The notes beneath the pieces are model-generated. The model was not told where the DNA came from, searched no databases, and saw only the letters and a list, made by a program, of their open reading frames with translations. Positions 14,986-23,809 of a stretch of DNA of 50,538 bases are shown piece by piece (the stretch's first letter is position 1; each line of letters opens with the position of its first letter). Made by a program: the position numbers and the translations under genes. This DNA comes from an uncultured Prevotella sp. (lineage in GTDB: Bacteria > Bacteroidota > Bacteroidia > Bacteroidales > Bacteroidaceae): assembly GCA_902798285.1 (NCBI GenBank), contig CADBVZ010000017.1, forward strand, positions 1 to 50,538. The letters are read 5' to 3'.

Positions 14986-16185
14986 ATGGAAGAGCCAATC
15001 GTAATCACTGGTGCAGGAATTGTTTCTGCCATCGGTGTGGGCATGAAGGAGACGCTGGCTTCGCTGAAGGCTGGTAAGACGGGAATTGGGGAGATGAAAT
15101 ATCTCACATCGCGTCATCGTGACCTGCCTGTGGGAGAAGTGCCCCTGAGCAATGCTGAGATGATGAAGATGCTGGGCGTGGAGGATGATATTCGTCTGAC
15201 GCGTACTGCACTGATGGGGCGACTGGCTTTGCGTGAGGCATTAGAGATTGCTCAGATGACGGAAGAGCAGATTCGCCAGGCTCCCTTTATCTCTGCCACA
15301 ACGGTGGGAGGAATGGATAGGCGCGAGCTCTACTTTGCCCAAGAGCAGGATTGTGACCTGGTGCATGCAGAAATATCCACACACCATTGCGGTTCGTGTA
15401 CGGAGATGATAGCCCAGCCCTTTGGCGAGTTTGCCTCGATGGCTACTGTTTCCACAGCTTGCTCGTCGGCTACGAATGCCATGATTACTGGTGCTAACAT
15501 GCTGCGTTGTGGTATGGCAGATATCGTCGTGGTAGGCGGATCGGAATGTCTGACGTTGTTTCATCTGAATGGCTTCAACACCCTGATGATTCTTGATCAC
15601 GAGCCTTGCAGACCTTTCGACAAGGATAGGGCAGGACTGAACTTAGGTGAAGGTGCTGCTTATCTGGTGATGGAGACTGCAGCCTCGGCATCCAAAAGGG
15701 GCGTGAAACCTATGTGTCAGTTGAGTGGTTATGGTAATGCCTGTGATGCTTTCCATCAGACAGCTTCTTCGCCCGAAGGCGAGGGCGCATGGCTGGCTAT
15801 GCAGGAGGCCCTGAGGATGGCAGGTCTGCAGCCTGGAGAGATTCAGTATGTGAATGCCCATGGTACAGGAACTCCCAACAATGATGAGAGTGAGAGTCAT
15901 GCTTTGCGAAGAATCTTCGGAGAGGATCTGCCTCCTGTGTCATCCACCAAATCGTTCACAGGTCATACCACCAGTGCTTCTGGAAGTATCGAAGCCGTGA
16001 TCTGTATGTTGGCATTAGAGCATCAGTTCATGCCACCACAGATTAACTGGCATACGCCTATGGACGATGGCATCGTGCCTGTAACGGATTCAACACCCAA
16101 GCAGGAAATCAGATATATACTCAGTAATGCCTTCGGTTTTGGTGGTAACGACTCGTCGCTGGTAATCTCTAAATATGAAGACTGA
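14986..16185 (+). CDS. Beta-ketoacyl-ACP synthase (KS-alpha of the KS/CLF pair)
   Basis: A 399-residue FabF-like condensing enzyme with Cys159 (VSTACSSATNAM), His292 (YVNAHGTGTPNND) and His327 (STKSFTGHTTSASGS), and FGFGGNDSSLV at the C-terminus. The next gene is a ketosynthase homolog without the nucleophile, translated right behind it, so the two probably form a KS/CLF heterodimer as in other aryl-polyene systems. An AGGAG Shine-Dalgarno sequence precedes the start, unusual for this window. Confidence 0.93.
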   Translation: MEEPIVITGAGIVSAIGVGMKETLASLKAGKTGIGEMKYLTSRHRDLPVGEVPLSNAEMMKMLGVEDDIRLTRTALMGRLALREALEIAQMTEEQIRQAPFISATTVGGMDRRELYFAQEQDCDLVHAEISTHHCGSCTEMIAQPFGEFASMATVSTACSSATNAMITGANMLRCGMADIVVVGGSECLTLFHLNGFNTLMILDHEPCRPFDKDRAGLNLGEGAAYLVMETAASASKRGVKPMCQLSGYGNACDAFHQTASSPEGEGAWLAMQEALRMAGLQPGEIQYVNAHGTGTPNNDESESHALRRIFGEDLPPVSSTKSFTGHTTSASGSIEAVICMLALEHQFMPPQINWHTPMDDGIVPVTDSTPKQEIRYILSNAFGFGGNDSSLVISKYED

Positions 16186-16186
16186 T

Positions 16187-17176
16187 ATGAAACAACAGAA
16201 AGTCTATATACAGGCCGCAAGCCAGATATCTATCCAAGAGCCGCTTTCCGAGCAATGGATGCAGGAACCGCTGAGTTATAGCGAGCCGTTTGTGAATGCA
16301 GTGAATCCTCCCTTCAAGGAGTATATGGCGCCTGGAGAAGTGCGACGTATGGGTAATCTGATGAAACGTGCCCTCGTAACGACACTTCAGGTGTTGCAGA
16401 AAACGGGTATCGAACATCCTGATGCCATGATGACTGGTACATGTCTTGGAAGCTTGGACTATACGGTACGCTTTCTTGAAGCAATGACGGAGAATGGTGA
16501 GGAAACGCTGAGCCCTACCTGGTTTATGCAGAGTACCCACAACACCGTTGGTTCATCGTTAGCCATCTATACCAAGAGTCATGGGTATAACGTTACCTAT
16601 TCACATGGTAGCATCAGTTTCGACCTGGCTGTGCAGGATGCATGGATGCAGATGCAGTTGGGAAAGATCAAGAATGCGCTGGTGGGAGGTCACGACGAGA
16701 TGGTGGAATCGTATTATCAGCTGATGAAGAAAAGCGGCTATGTAGGTCAGGAAGGCATGGTGCCTTGTGGCGAAGTTGCCATGTCGATGATGCTGAATAC
16801 GGATGAGTCGGCAGACAGTCTCTGCGAATTAGCAGGTATCCGACTCTGTCATCGCTCGACGAATGAATTGCTCCAGCAGCATATTGACAATCTGCTGAGT
16901 GAGGCTGATATGACGATGGACGATCTGAGTGCTGTGATGACTGGCATGAATGGTAATCCGGCTAACGACCAGCTTTACAAGCAGACGATTGATACTTTCT
17001 TCGGAGGAAAACCACTGCTGAATTACAAACATCTGTTTGGAGAGAACTACACAGTATCAGCGCTTGGGCTTTATGCCTCGGCTCATATCTTGAAAAACGG
17101 CGATATGAAGAGTGTGCTGTTCCTGAATCAGACCACTGAAGGCGACTATACGCTGATATTACTGAAGAAAGCATGA
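16187..17176 (+). CDS. Chain-length-factor-like ketosynthase homolog
   Basis: A 329-residue ketosynthase-fold protein in which the nucleophile Cys is replaced by His (YNVTYSHGSISFDLA, His at about residue 140) and the downstream triad positions are only partly kept (MTGMNGNPANDQ in place of NAHGT, LNYKHLFGENYTVSALGL in place of the second His loop). This is the pattern of a non-catalytic partner that sets chain length. The ATG at 16187 comes 1 bp after the preceding stop; an alternative ATG at 16175 would overlap it by 11 bp. The stop overlaps the next start (ATGA). Confidence 0.85.
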   Translation: MKQQKVYIQAASQISIQEPLSEQWMQEPLSYSEPFVNAVNPPFKEYMAPGEVRRMGNLMKRALVTTLQVLQKTGIEHPDAMMTGTCLGSLDYTVRFLEAMTENGEETLSPTWFMQSTHNTVGSSLAIYTKSHGYNVTYSHGSISFDLAVQDAWMQMQLGKIKNALVGGHDEMVESYYQLMKKSGYVGQEGMVPCGEVAMSMMLNTDESADSLCELAGIRLCHRSTNELLQQHIDNLLSEADMTMDDLSAVMTGMNGNPANDQLYKQTIDTFFGGKPLLNYKHLFGENYTVSALGLYASAHILKNGDMKSVLFLNQTTEGDYTLILLKKA

Positions 17177-17529
17177 TACTGAAGCTTTTACCCATTTCGA
17201 TTCTGCAGTGCATGCTGCTTTCAGGAGGGCAGGTGTTGATGAAATACGGACTTACCAAGGCAGGCGATTTCTCGTTTACCTGGCAGTATTTCGTCAGACT
17301 GTTTACCAATTGGCAGTTTATCTGTTGTGGTCTCTGCTATGGTGCCGGCTCTATCTTGTGGATGTACATCATCAAGCATTTCCCCTTCAGCATGGCCTAT
17401 CCGATGGTAAGTCTGAGTTATGTGATGGGTATGTTTGCAGCCATCATCTTCTTCCATGAGCAGATACCGATGACCCGATGGATAGGTGTGTTCCTGATTA
17501 TGTCGGGATGTGTGCTCATAGCAAAATGA
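17173..17529 (+). CDS. Small multidrug-resistance/EamA-type membrane protein
   Basis: A 118-residue protein with four predicted transmembrane helices (about 5-22, 46-66, 70-92, 98-116) and the SMR-like features GQVLMKYGLTKAG, MAYPMVSLSYVMGM and the C-terminal ISGxxLI pattern (LIMSGCVLIAK). Related short proteins (EmrE, ArnE/ArnF types) move lipophilic or lipid-linked molecules across the inner membrane. Here it may flip a precursor of the pigment. The start overlaps the CLF stop by 4 bp; an ATTGAAR array follows. Confidence 0.82.
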   Translation: MILKLLPISILQCMLLSGGQVLMKYGLTKAGDFSFTWQYFVRLFTNWQFICCGLCYGAGSILWMYIIKHFPFSMAYPMVSLSYVMGMFAAIIFFHEQIPMTRWIGVFLIMSGCVLIAK

Positions 17530-17556
17530 TTCAAGATTGAAAATTGAAGATTGAAA
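17529..17556 (+). repeat. Heptamer array, four units of ATTSAAR
   Basis: Units ATTCAAG, ATTGAAA, ATTGAAG, ATTGAAA fill exactly the distance from the last base of the TGA stop of the SMR-type gene to the ATG at 17557. Confidence 0.85.
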
Positions 17557-18195
17557 ATGAGAAAAATACTATTGTCTTGTCTCCTTGTCTTTCTGTCTCC
17601 TTGTCTCCCTATGATGGGTCAGACCAAGTTGACGGCAGAGCAGCAGAAGCAGATTGTGGAGAAAATCGATAAGGCTTCGTCGGCTATGAAGACGATGCAG
17701 TGTGACTTCACCCAGACCAAGCGTATGAAAATGCTCAGTAAGGACATGCAGTCGAAAGGTGTGATGTATTTCAAACGTCCCGATAAGCTTCGCTGGCAGT
17801 ACACATCGCCTTATGACTACACCTTCATCATGAATGGCGACAAGGTGCAGATCAAGTCGATGAAGTCGACCAAGAACATTGATGTGCAGCAGAACAAGAT
17901 GTTCCGTCAGATTACGAACATCATCCTGAGCAGTATCACTGGTGGTACGCTGAGAACATCGGCCGACTTCACGGTAGAGCTGTGGCAGCAGGATAAGAGC
18001 TACTTTGTGAAACTCTATCCCAAGAAGAAGGAGTTGAAGCAGCTCTATCAGTATCTCGAGATCTGGTTCGATCCAGCTCTAACGAAGGTGAGCACTGTGA
18101 AGATGATGGAGAAGACGGGCGACATGACCATTGTCAACCTGCTGAATACGAAATACGGCGTAACGATCAATGAGAAAATGTTTGCCACTGATTAG
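17557..18195 (+). CDS. LolA-like outer-membrane lipoprotein carrier
   Basis: A 212-residue periplasmic protein with signal peptide (MRKILLSCLLVFLSPCLPMMG) and the LolA fold: MKTMQCDFTQTKRMKMLSK, SKGVMYFKRPDKLRWQYTSPYDYTFIMNGDKV and the late IWFDP...V.MMEKTGD pattern. In aryl-polyene clusters a LolA homolog probably carries the lipophilic product to the outer membrane. The start at 17557 is chosen because an upstream in-frame TTG lies in the repeat array. The end overlaps the next gene by 26 bp. Confidence 0.85.
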   Translation: MRKILLSCLLVFLSPCLPMMGQTKLTAEQQKQIVEKIDKASSAMKTMQCDFTQTKRMKMLSKDMQSKGVMYFKRPDKLRWQYTSPYDYTFIMNGDKVQIKSMKSTKNIDVQQNKMFRQITNIILSSITGGTLRTSADFTVELWQQDKSYFVKLYPKKKELKQLYQYLEIWFDPALTKVSTVKMMEKTGDMTIVNLLNTKYGVTINEKMFATD

Positions 18196-18559
18196 TCTGC
18201 TCTTGCTCCTGTGGTTGCAGCCCTGCAGGGCGCAACGGGAGTATCATCTGCTGATGCAGGTGAAAGGGCAGGAGTTGACGAGCATCTGCGTAATTGATAC
18301 TGTGTCCGATGGTAATCTGGTAGGAACTGTGATCAATGAGTTTGGTGCCAAGGCCTTCGACTTTACCTATACCAATGGTAAGGTGAAGGTGCTAAATGTG
18401 GTAGCATTTCTCGATAAATGGTATATCCGTCGCGTTTTACGACTTGACTTGAAACATATCCTTCCCACTTTGCCTCCAGACAAGGAGAGTTATTATAAGA
18501 GGCGCTGGATATCTTATACATTTACCCCCATGACAAGCGATAATGAAGCTGATCAATGA
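18170..18559 (+). CDS. Small secreted protein of the polyene cluster, unknown function
   Basis: A 129-residue protein with a signal peptide (MRKCLPLISLLLLLWLQPCRA); a Cys lies at the end of the hydrophobic core, but LQPC is a poor lipobox, so cleavage after CRA is favoured. The mature part (QREYHLLMQVKGQELTSICV... DLKHILPTLPPDKESYYKRRW) resembles the small envelope proteins found next to LolA in aryl-polyene clusters, though I cannot name the family. Overlaps both neighbours (26 and 17 bp), so translation is coupled. Confidence 0.75.
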   Translation: MRKCLPLISLLLLLWLQPCRAQREYHLLMQVKGQELTSICVIDTVSDGNLVGTVINEFGAKAFDFTYTNGKVKVLNVVAFLDKWYIRRVLRLDLKHILPTLPPDKESYYKRRWISYTFTPMTSDNEADQ

Positions 18560-18914
18560 TTTTTTTGAGGTGATAGCCTTGACACCCTCCGAGGGAGAAT
18601 TAAGGTGTAAGGTGAAGTTCAATCCTGAACATTTCATCTATAAGGCCCATTTTCCTGGCAATCCTGTTACACCAGGCGTTTGCTTAGTGCAGATGGCTGC
18701 CGAGATACTCGGTGAGCAGTATCACAAGCAATTCATGTTGTCACAACTAAAGAACATCAAGTTCAAGAAGATTGTGGAACCAGGTGATGAGCCGACGTTT
18801 GTATTCACGAAACTTGTCTTTGACGAAACCCAACTCAGTGTTCAGGTAAGCATTGAGGATGAGGAGACGCAATATGTCAAGATGTCATTATTGTACCATC
18901 ATTCCGACATTTAA
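18543..18914 (+). CDS. Hotdog-fold FabZ/ApeI-like dehydratase
   Basis: A 123-residue hotdog protein with the FabZ motif AHFPGNPVTPGVCLVQMAAE at residues 35-54. The catalytic His is present, but the acidic residue that FabZ has in VEAMAQ is Gln here (LVQMAAE). It could dehydrate 3-hydroxyacyl-ACP to the conjugated enoyl form together with the other hotdog protein. It overlaps the previous gene by 17 bp and the next by 41-62 bp, in keeping with a compact operon. Confidence 0.82.
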   Translation: MKLINDFFEVIALTPSEGELRCKVKFNPEHFIYKAHFPGNPVTPGVCLVQMAAEILGEQYHKQFMLSQLKNIKFKKIVEPGDEPTFVFTKLVFDETQLSVQVSIEDEETQYVKMSLLYHHSDI

Positions 18915-20292
18915 TAATGCCGGAACCATCCGCAAGGTGGTTGACGATGTGAGTCGTCATTGCGAGAACGTCATCGTGGTGAATGACGGAAGCACTGACG
19001 ATACTTCGACTATCCTCAGTGAGTTGGCTTCTACCATCACGGTTGTCTCTTACCCAAAGAATCGTGGCAAGGGACATGCGCTGGTAACAGGCTTCCGTAA
19101 GGCGATGGAGATGGGTTTTACACATGCTGTAACCATCGATGCCGACGGACAGCATTTTGCGGATGATATCCCCCTGCTGGTAGAGCAGATGGAGCATCAT
19201 CCTGATGCCATCATCGTGGGTTGCAGAAACCTGACGGAGGAGAATATGCCTCGACAGAATACCTTCGCCAATAAATTCTCCAACTTCTGGTTCCGCTTGC
19301 AGACAGGCATCAATCTGCCTGATACACAGAGTGGTTTCCGCATCTATCCGTTGGCATCGCTGAAGGGATTGAACTTGATCACATCGCGTTATGAGGCTGA
19401 GTTGGAATTGTTGGTATTCGCAGCCTGGGCAGGAGTTCCTGTTCTTTCAACTAACGTCAGAGTTTACTATCCTCCTGCAGAAGAGCGCGTGAGCCATTTC
19501 CGCCCTGTATACGATTTCTTCCGTATCAGCGTACTCAATACCATCCTGTGTATTGGGGCTTTGTTTCATGGGGTGCGCCAGTGGGCATATACCATATTCT
19601 CATTCTGTTATTTCCTATGCTTCGCACTCGACATGACAATACGTGGTTTCTTCCTGATTACATTAGGAGGCGCCACCAAGGAGCATAAACTGAAATACCA
19701 CGAGATATTACAACGGAAGTCGAAATTTGTCATCAACCATGTGCCTGGCACATCGTTCGCGTATAGTAATCCTCATGGCGAAACGTTCGACAAACCAGCA
19801 GTAATCATCAGCAATCATCAGTCGCATCTCGACCTGATGGGTATGATGATGTTGACGCCCAAACTGATTATTCTGACTAAGAACTGGGTATGGCATAATC
19901 CGTTTTATGGCATCGTGATTCGTTATGCGGATTTCTTCCCCATTACGGATACTGATCAGATGCTGAATGATTTGAAACAGAAAGTGAGTGAAGGCTATTC
20001 TGTTATGATATTCCCAGAGGGTACTCGTTCAGAAGATTGTCGCATTCAGCGCTTCCATCGTGGCGCCTTTTATCTGGCAGAACAATTGGGCCTTGATATC
20101 ATTCCCGTCTTCATCGACGGTTTCGGAAAGGTACTCCCCAAAACCTCGTGGCATCTTCACCCTGGCAAAATGTCGGTGGAAGTGATGGAGCGTGTGAAGA
20201 GGGAAGGAGCGTGTGGTTATAGAGAGATGGCGAGAAATCTGCGCCGTATCTATTTAGAGAAGAATCATGAAGAAGTGCGTCATCATAGGTAG
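18874..20292 (+). CDS. Bifunctional family 2 glycosyltransferase - PlsC-type acyltransferase
   Basis: A 472-residue fusion. Residues 1-230 are a GT2 domain of the dolichol-phosphate-mannose-synthase type (TIIPTFNNAGTIRK, VIVVNDGSTDDT, TIDADGQH with the DxD-like motif, DTQSGFRIYP). A membrane part follows (TILCIGALFHGVRQWAYTIF, about 225-260), and residues 270-472 are a lysophospholipid-type acyltransferase with SNHQSHLD (H-x4-D) and FPEGTRS. Similar fusions occur in aryl-polyene clusters. It would glycosylate and acylate the product or a lipid carrier at the inner membrane. An in-frame ATG at 18853 is the longer alternative. The 3' end overlaps the next gene by 26 bp. Confidence 0.87.
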   Translation: MSRCHYCTIIPTFNNAGTIRKVVDDVSRHCENVIVVNDGSTDDTSTILSELASTITVVSYPKNRGKGHALVTGFRKAMEMGFTHAVTIDADGQHFADDIPLLVEQMEHHPDAIIVGCRNLTEENMPRQNTFANKFSNFWFRLQTGINLPDTQSGFRIYPLASLKGLNLITSRYEAELELLVFAAWAGVPVLSTNVRVYYPPAEERVSHFRPVYDFFRISVLNTILCIGALFHGVRQWAYTIFSFCYFLCFALDMTIRGFFLITLGGATKEHKLKYHEILQRKSKFVINHVPGTSFAYSNPHGETFDKPAVIISNHQSHLDLMGMMMLTPKLIILTKNWVWHNPFYGIVIRYADFFPITDTDQMLNDLKQKVSEGYSVMIFPEGTRSEDCRIQRFHRGAFYLAEQLGLDIIPVFIDGFGKVLPKTSWHLHPGKMSVEVMERVKREGACGYREMARNLRRIYLEKNHEEVRHHR

Positions 20293-21751
20293 TGGACTTG
20301 GCGGGCTGGCCTGTGGCTGTATTCTTGCGAAAAACGGCTATCAGGTAACGGTTCTTGAACAGGATACGCAGATAGGCGGATGCCTGCAATGCTTCCGTCG
20401 TGTCGATGCACTCTTTGAAACGGGTATGCATTACATTGGTAGTGCAGCTCCTGGTCAGGTGTTGAATCGTATTCTTCGCTATCTGGGTGTTGACGATGTG
20501 AAGTTCTCCCAGCTTAATCCTTCAGGCTATGATGTGATCTCCTTTCAGGGACAGCACTATTCTTTGGCAAATGGCAAAGAAGCGTTTGTGGATAGTCTGG
20601 CACAACATTTTCCTGCCAGCAGAGATGAATTAAGTAGATATTACGATCTGGTAAAACAGGTGGTGTCATCATTTGCTATTCATTCGCTGAATAAAGAGGT
20701 AGATCTGAACGTGAATGCTGAATTCAGGATGCGTAGCGTTAACGACGTCATCAGCAGCGTGATCAGTGATCCACTTCTGCGCGAGGTGTTGGCAGGTGTC
20801 CAACCTCTCTATGCTGGTGAGAAAGACCAGACTCCGTTTTATGTGCATGCCCTGATAACTGATTCGTACGATCAGGGAGCCTTCCGCATTGTGGGGGGTA
20901 GCAGTAAGGTGGCAGAATCACTGGCATCCAACATCCGTAAGCAGGGTGGGGAGGTGATAATGAAACAACAGGTTTGTAAGATTGAGTGTGATGACACTCA
21001 TGCTACAGCTGTGATCACAACTGATGGTCAGCGCTATCCTGCTGATTTGGTGATTAGTGCCATTCATCCGACAACGACCATGCAACTTGTGGAAAGTCGC
21101 TTGATTCGACCAGCCTATCGTCAGCGCGTTTCGGCTGTCAGGAATACGACGGGAGCATTTACCGTTTATCTGAAGTTCCGCAAAGACAGCGTCAAATATA
21201 TGAACCATAATCTCTACCTTTATCGTGGAGTTTCTGTCTGGGATTGTCAGAAGTACGATGCTGAGTCGTGGCCGAAGTTCTTGCTTTATATGCATCTCTG
21301 CCATGAGGAGAACCCTGAGTATGCCCAGACGGGAGAGATTCTGACCTATATGAATATGGACGATGTCAAGAAATGGCAAGGTACTCATGTGGGTCATCGG
21401 GGTGAAGATTATGAGGCTTTTAAGCATATGAAGGCTGAGGCACTGATCGATGCGCTCGAGCAGGAAGTGCCAGATATTCGCCAGCATATTGAAACTTATT
21501 ATACCTCAACACCGCTTACATACGTAGACTATACTGGTGTTCCAGATGGAGCGATGTATGGCATGCTGAAAGATGTGAACGATCTTGGGGGTGCAAGCAT
21601 TACCAGTAGGACACGTATTCCCAACCTGCTGTTGTCGGGACAGAGTATTACACTTCATGGTATGATGGGTGTTCTGGCTGGCAGTCTGGTGACTTGTTCT
21701 GAGGTATTGACCTACGACGAGATATTTGCTCAACTAAATCGTGAGAATTAA
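20267..21751 (+). CDS. CrtI-like FAD-dependent oxidoreductase
   Basis: A 494-residue flavoprotein of the phytoene desaturase/retinol saturase family. The N-terminal dinucleotide motif CVIIGSGLGGLACGCILAKNGY (residues 4-25, GxGxxG) is followed by a Glu-ended strand (VLEQDTQIGGCLQCF). The C-terminal FAD-contact region is NLLLSGQSITLHGMMGVLAGSLV. It may desaturate, isomerise or saturate the polyene chain, or act on the alkyl chain destined for the resorcinol. Starts inside the 3' end of the GT2 fusion gene. Confidence 0.86.
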   Translation: MKKCVIIGSGLGGLACGCILAKNGYQVTVLEQDTQIGGCLQCFRRVDALFETGMHYIGSAAPGQVLNRILRYLGVDDVKFSQLNPSGYDVISFQGQHYSLANGKEAFVDSLAQHFPASRDELSRYYDLVKQVVSSFAIHSLNKEVDLNVNAEFRMRSVNDVISSVISDPLLREVLAGVQPLYAGEKDQTPFYVHALITDSYDQGAFRIVGGSSKVAESLASNIRKQGGEVIMKQQVCKIECDDTHATAVITTDGQRYPADLVISAIHPTTTMQLVESRLIRPAYRQRVSAVRNTTGAFTVYLKFRKDSVKYMNHNLYLYRGVSVWDCQKYDAESWPKFLLYMHLCHEENPEYAQTGEILTYMNMDDVKKWQGTHVGHRGEDYEAFKHMKAEALIDALEQEVPDIRQHIETYYTSTPLTYVDYTGVPDGAMYGMLKDVNDLGGASITSRTRIPNLLLSGQSITLHGMMGVLAGSLVTCSEVLTYDEIFAQLNREN

Positions 21752-21755
21752 TCAT

Positions 21756-22643
21756 ATGAAGGCAGTGGTGTTTTATTATTCCCAGAGTGGTCAGGCGCTC
21801 AGCGTGGCTAAGAGCATCTGCAGCCAGTTGCCTCATGTGGTTTATAAGGAGATCGTTCCACAACAGCATTATCCATTCCCATGGAACAAGTATGAGTTCT
21901 TCGACAGCTTTCCAGAGGCACGACTTGGTATGCCGCCTTCGGGTATCCAACCAATAGATTTCTCGGATATAGAAGATGTCGACTTGGTGCTGATCTTTGG
22001 ACAGTCATGGTTCCTTTCTCCGTCATTGCCGCTTCAGTCTTTCTTTGCAGATGATGATGTTCGTAATTATCTGAAAGGAAAGAAGATGGTTTTCGTCAAT
22101 GCCTGTCGTAACATGTGGCTGATGACAGGACGAAAGGTGAAGGAGGAAGTTAGCAAGATGCATGCCCATCTTGTAGGACATATTGTGATGCAGGACTCTG
22201 CTCCAAATCTGGTGAGTGCGCTCTCCATCGTCATGTGGCTGATGTATGGCATTAAACAGCCCAAGTGGTTGCTGCCTGTTGCAGGTGTTTCTGATGCAGA
22301 AGTAGCAAGCGCCTCCAGATTCGGAGATATGATCCTGGATGCATGTGAGAAGAACAACTTCGGGCAGTTGCAGGAGAATCTGCTTCGTGCTGGAGCCATC
22401 AAGTATAAGCCTTCAGTGCTGTTCCTTGAGAAAGCAGGGCATCGTATGTTTGGCTTGTGGGCGAAGTTCGTCAGGAGAAAGGGAGAATTCAGGGATCCTC
22501 GTCGTCGTGCGCGCGTAAACCTATTCTTTTATTATCTGATAGTTGTGCTGTTCGTGGTATCACCATTCGCCCAACTGTTTTTCTATCTTACATGGCCCTT
22601 GCAGCGGGTACGCCATCACCAGCGTGAAGACTGCAACCTCTAA
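21756..22643 (+). CDS. darA: DarA-type dialkylresorcinol-forming enzyme (flavodoxin-like)
   Basis: A 295-residue protein with an N-terminal flavodoxin-like fold (VVFYYSQSGQALSVAKSI is the phosphate-binding loop, residues 3-20; VDLVLIFGQSWFLSPSLP; MVFVNACRNMW) and a C-terminal hydrophobic helix (about 255-280, FYYLIVVLFVVSPFAQLFF). This layout and its place before a KAS III-like gene match DarA, which with DarB forms dialkylresorcinols; DarA is held to aromatise the cyclohexanedione made by DarB. ATG at 21756 is preferred to an in-frame GTG at 21741 that overlaps the preceding gene. Confidence 0.85.
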   Translation: MKAVVFYYSQSGQALSVAKSICSQLPHVVYKEIVPQQHYPFPWNKYEFFDSFPEARLGMPPSGIQPIDFSDIEDVDLVLIFGQSWFLSPSLPLQSFFADDDVRNYLKGKKMVFVNACRNMWLMTGRKVKEEVSKMHAHLVGHIVMQDSAPNLVSALSIVMWLMYGIKQPKWLLPVAGVSDAEVASASRFGDMILDACEKNNFGQLQENLLRAGAIKYKPSVLFLEKAGHRMFGLWAKFVRRKGEFRDPRRRARVNLFFYYLIVVLFVVSPFAQLFFYLTWPLQRVRHHQREDCNL

Positions 22644-22672
22644 CAGAATATTCAATAAAATAATCAATAACT

Positions 22673-23809
22673 ATGGATGTATTTATAACAAAAGCATCGA
22701 GATTCTTACCGAATGATCCTGTCGGCAATGATGACATGGAGACATTTCTTGGTATGGTAGACGGGAAACCGTCGAAAGCCAGAAGAGTAATTCTAAGGCG
22801 TAATGGCATTAAGCAACGTTATTATGCTTTGGATAAGAATGGAAATATAACCCATACTAATGCTCAGATGGCTGCCAACGCTATTCGTGGATTGCTGGAT
22901 GATCATCTGACGGTAGATGATATCGATTTGCTGGCTTGTGGTACAGGTTCACCTGAGCAACTCATCCCCTCGCATGGTGTGATGGTTCATGGAGAACTTG
23001 GAGGCCAAAAAAATACGGAGGTTGTCTCATTTGCCGGATCATGTTGTACTGGTGCCGATGCATTGAAGTATGCTTATATGGCAGTAAAACTGGGATTCTC
23101 AAAGAATGCTGTAGCAGCTGCCTCTGAGCATTCGTCGCCTTGGATGAAAGCCGACTATTTCCAGAAAGAATCAGAAGAACTCTCAAAGTTAGAGGATCAG
23201 CCTATGCTGGCGTTCCAGAAGGATTTCCTTCGTTGGATGTTGTCCGATGGTGCTTTTGCACTACTGCTGCAGGAAAAAACCAATGATACCGGATTGTCAT
23301 TACGTATCGAATGGATTGACATTACCTCGTTTGCCAATACGAAGGAGACTTGTATGTATGCAGGTGGAGACAAAGATGCCTCAGGCGTGTTCCATGGTTG
23401 GGCATCATATCCTCAGACACAATGGCTCACAGAATCATTGTTTGCCATCAAGCAGGATACCCGCATGCTTTCAGAGAACATTGTTCCCCTGGGTGTACAG
23501 TATCTGGTGGATTTAGGTAAGAAGTATCAATTCTCACCCGATGATATTGACTGGTTCTTGCCTCATATGTCTTCTATGTTCTTCAAGGATGTGATTCTGA
23601 AGGAAACAGAAAAGGCAGGTTTCTATATTCCTGAGGAAAAATGGTTCTATAACCTGCCGCAGATAGGTAACATTGGCTCTGCTTCAGCTTTTGCTATGGT
23701 TGAGGAACTATTGAATTCCGGTAAACTTAAGAAAGGACAGAAGATTCTCGTGATGGTACCTGAGAGCGCACGCTTCTCATATTGTTACTTCATGCTGACC
23801 GTTTGCTAA
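22673..23809 (+). CDS. darB: DarB-type ketosynthase (KAS III family)
   Basis: A 378-residue KAS III-like condensing enzyme with Cys125 (AGSCCTGADAL), His298 (FLPHMSSMF) and Asn333 (GNIGSASAF), the Cys-His-Asn triad of the family. DarB joins two beta-keto acyl chains and cyclises them to a cyclohexanedione, which DarA converts to a dialkylresorcinol. It starts 29 bp after darA and its TAA stop overlaps the next ATG (TAATG). Confidence 0.9.
   Translation: MDVFITKASRFLPNDPVGNDDMETFLGMVDGKPSKARRVILRRNGIKQRYYALDKNGNITHTNAQMAANAIRGLLDDHLTVDDIDLLACGTGSPEQLIPSHGVMVHGELGGQKNTEVVSFAGSCCTGADALKYAYMAVKLGFSKNAVAAASEHSSPWMKADYFQKESEELSKLEDQPMLAFQKDFLRWMLSDGAFALLLQEKTNDTGLSLRIEWIDITSFANTKETCMYAGGDKDASGVFHGWASYPQTQWLTESLFAIKQDTRMLSENIVPLGVQYLVDLGKKYQFSPDDIDWFLPHMSSMFFKDVILKETEKAGFYIPEEKWFYNLPQIGNIGSASAFAMVEELLNSGKLKKGQKILVMVPESARFSYCYFMLTVC

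Noticed and set aside
20111-20431. Minus-strand open frame spanning the GT2/oxidoreductase junction
   Set aside because: Both plus-strand genes have clear motifs over this region and overlap by 26 bp in the normal way of the operon.
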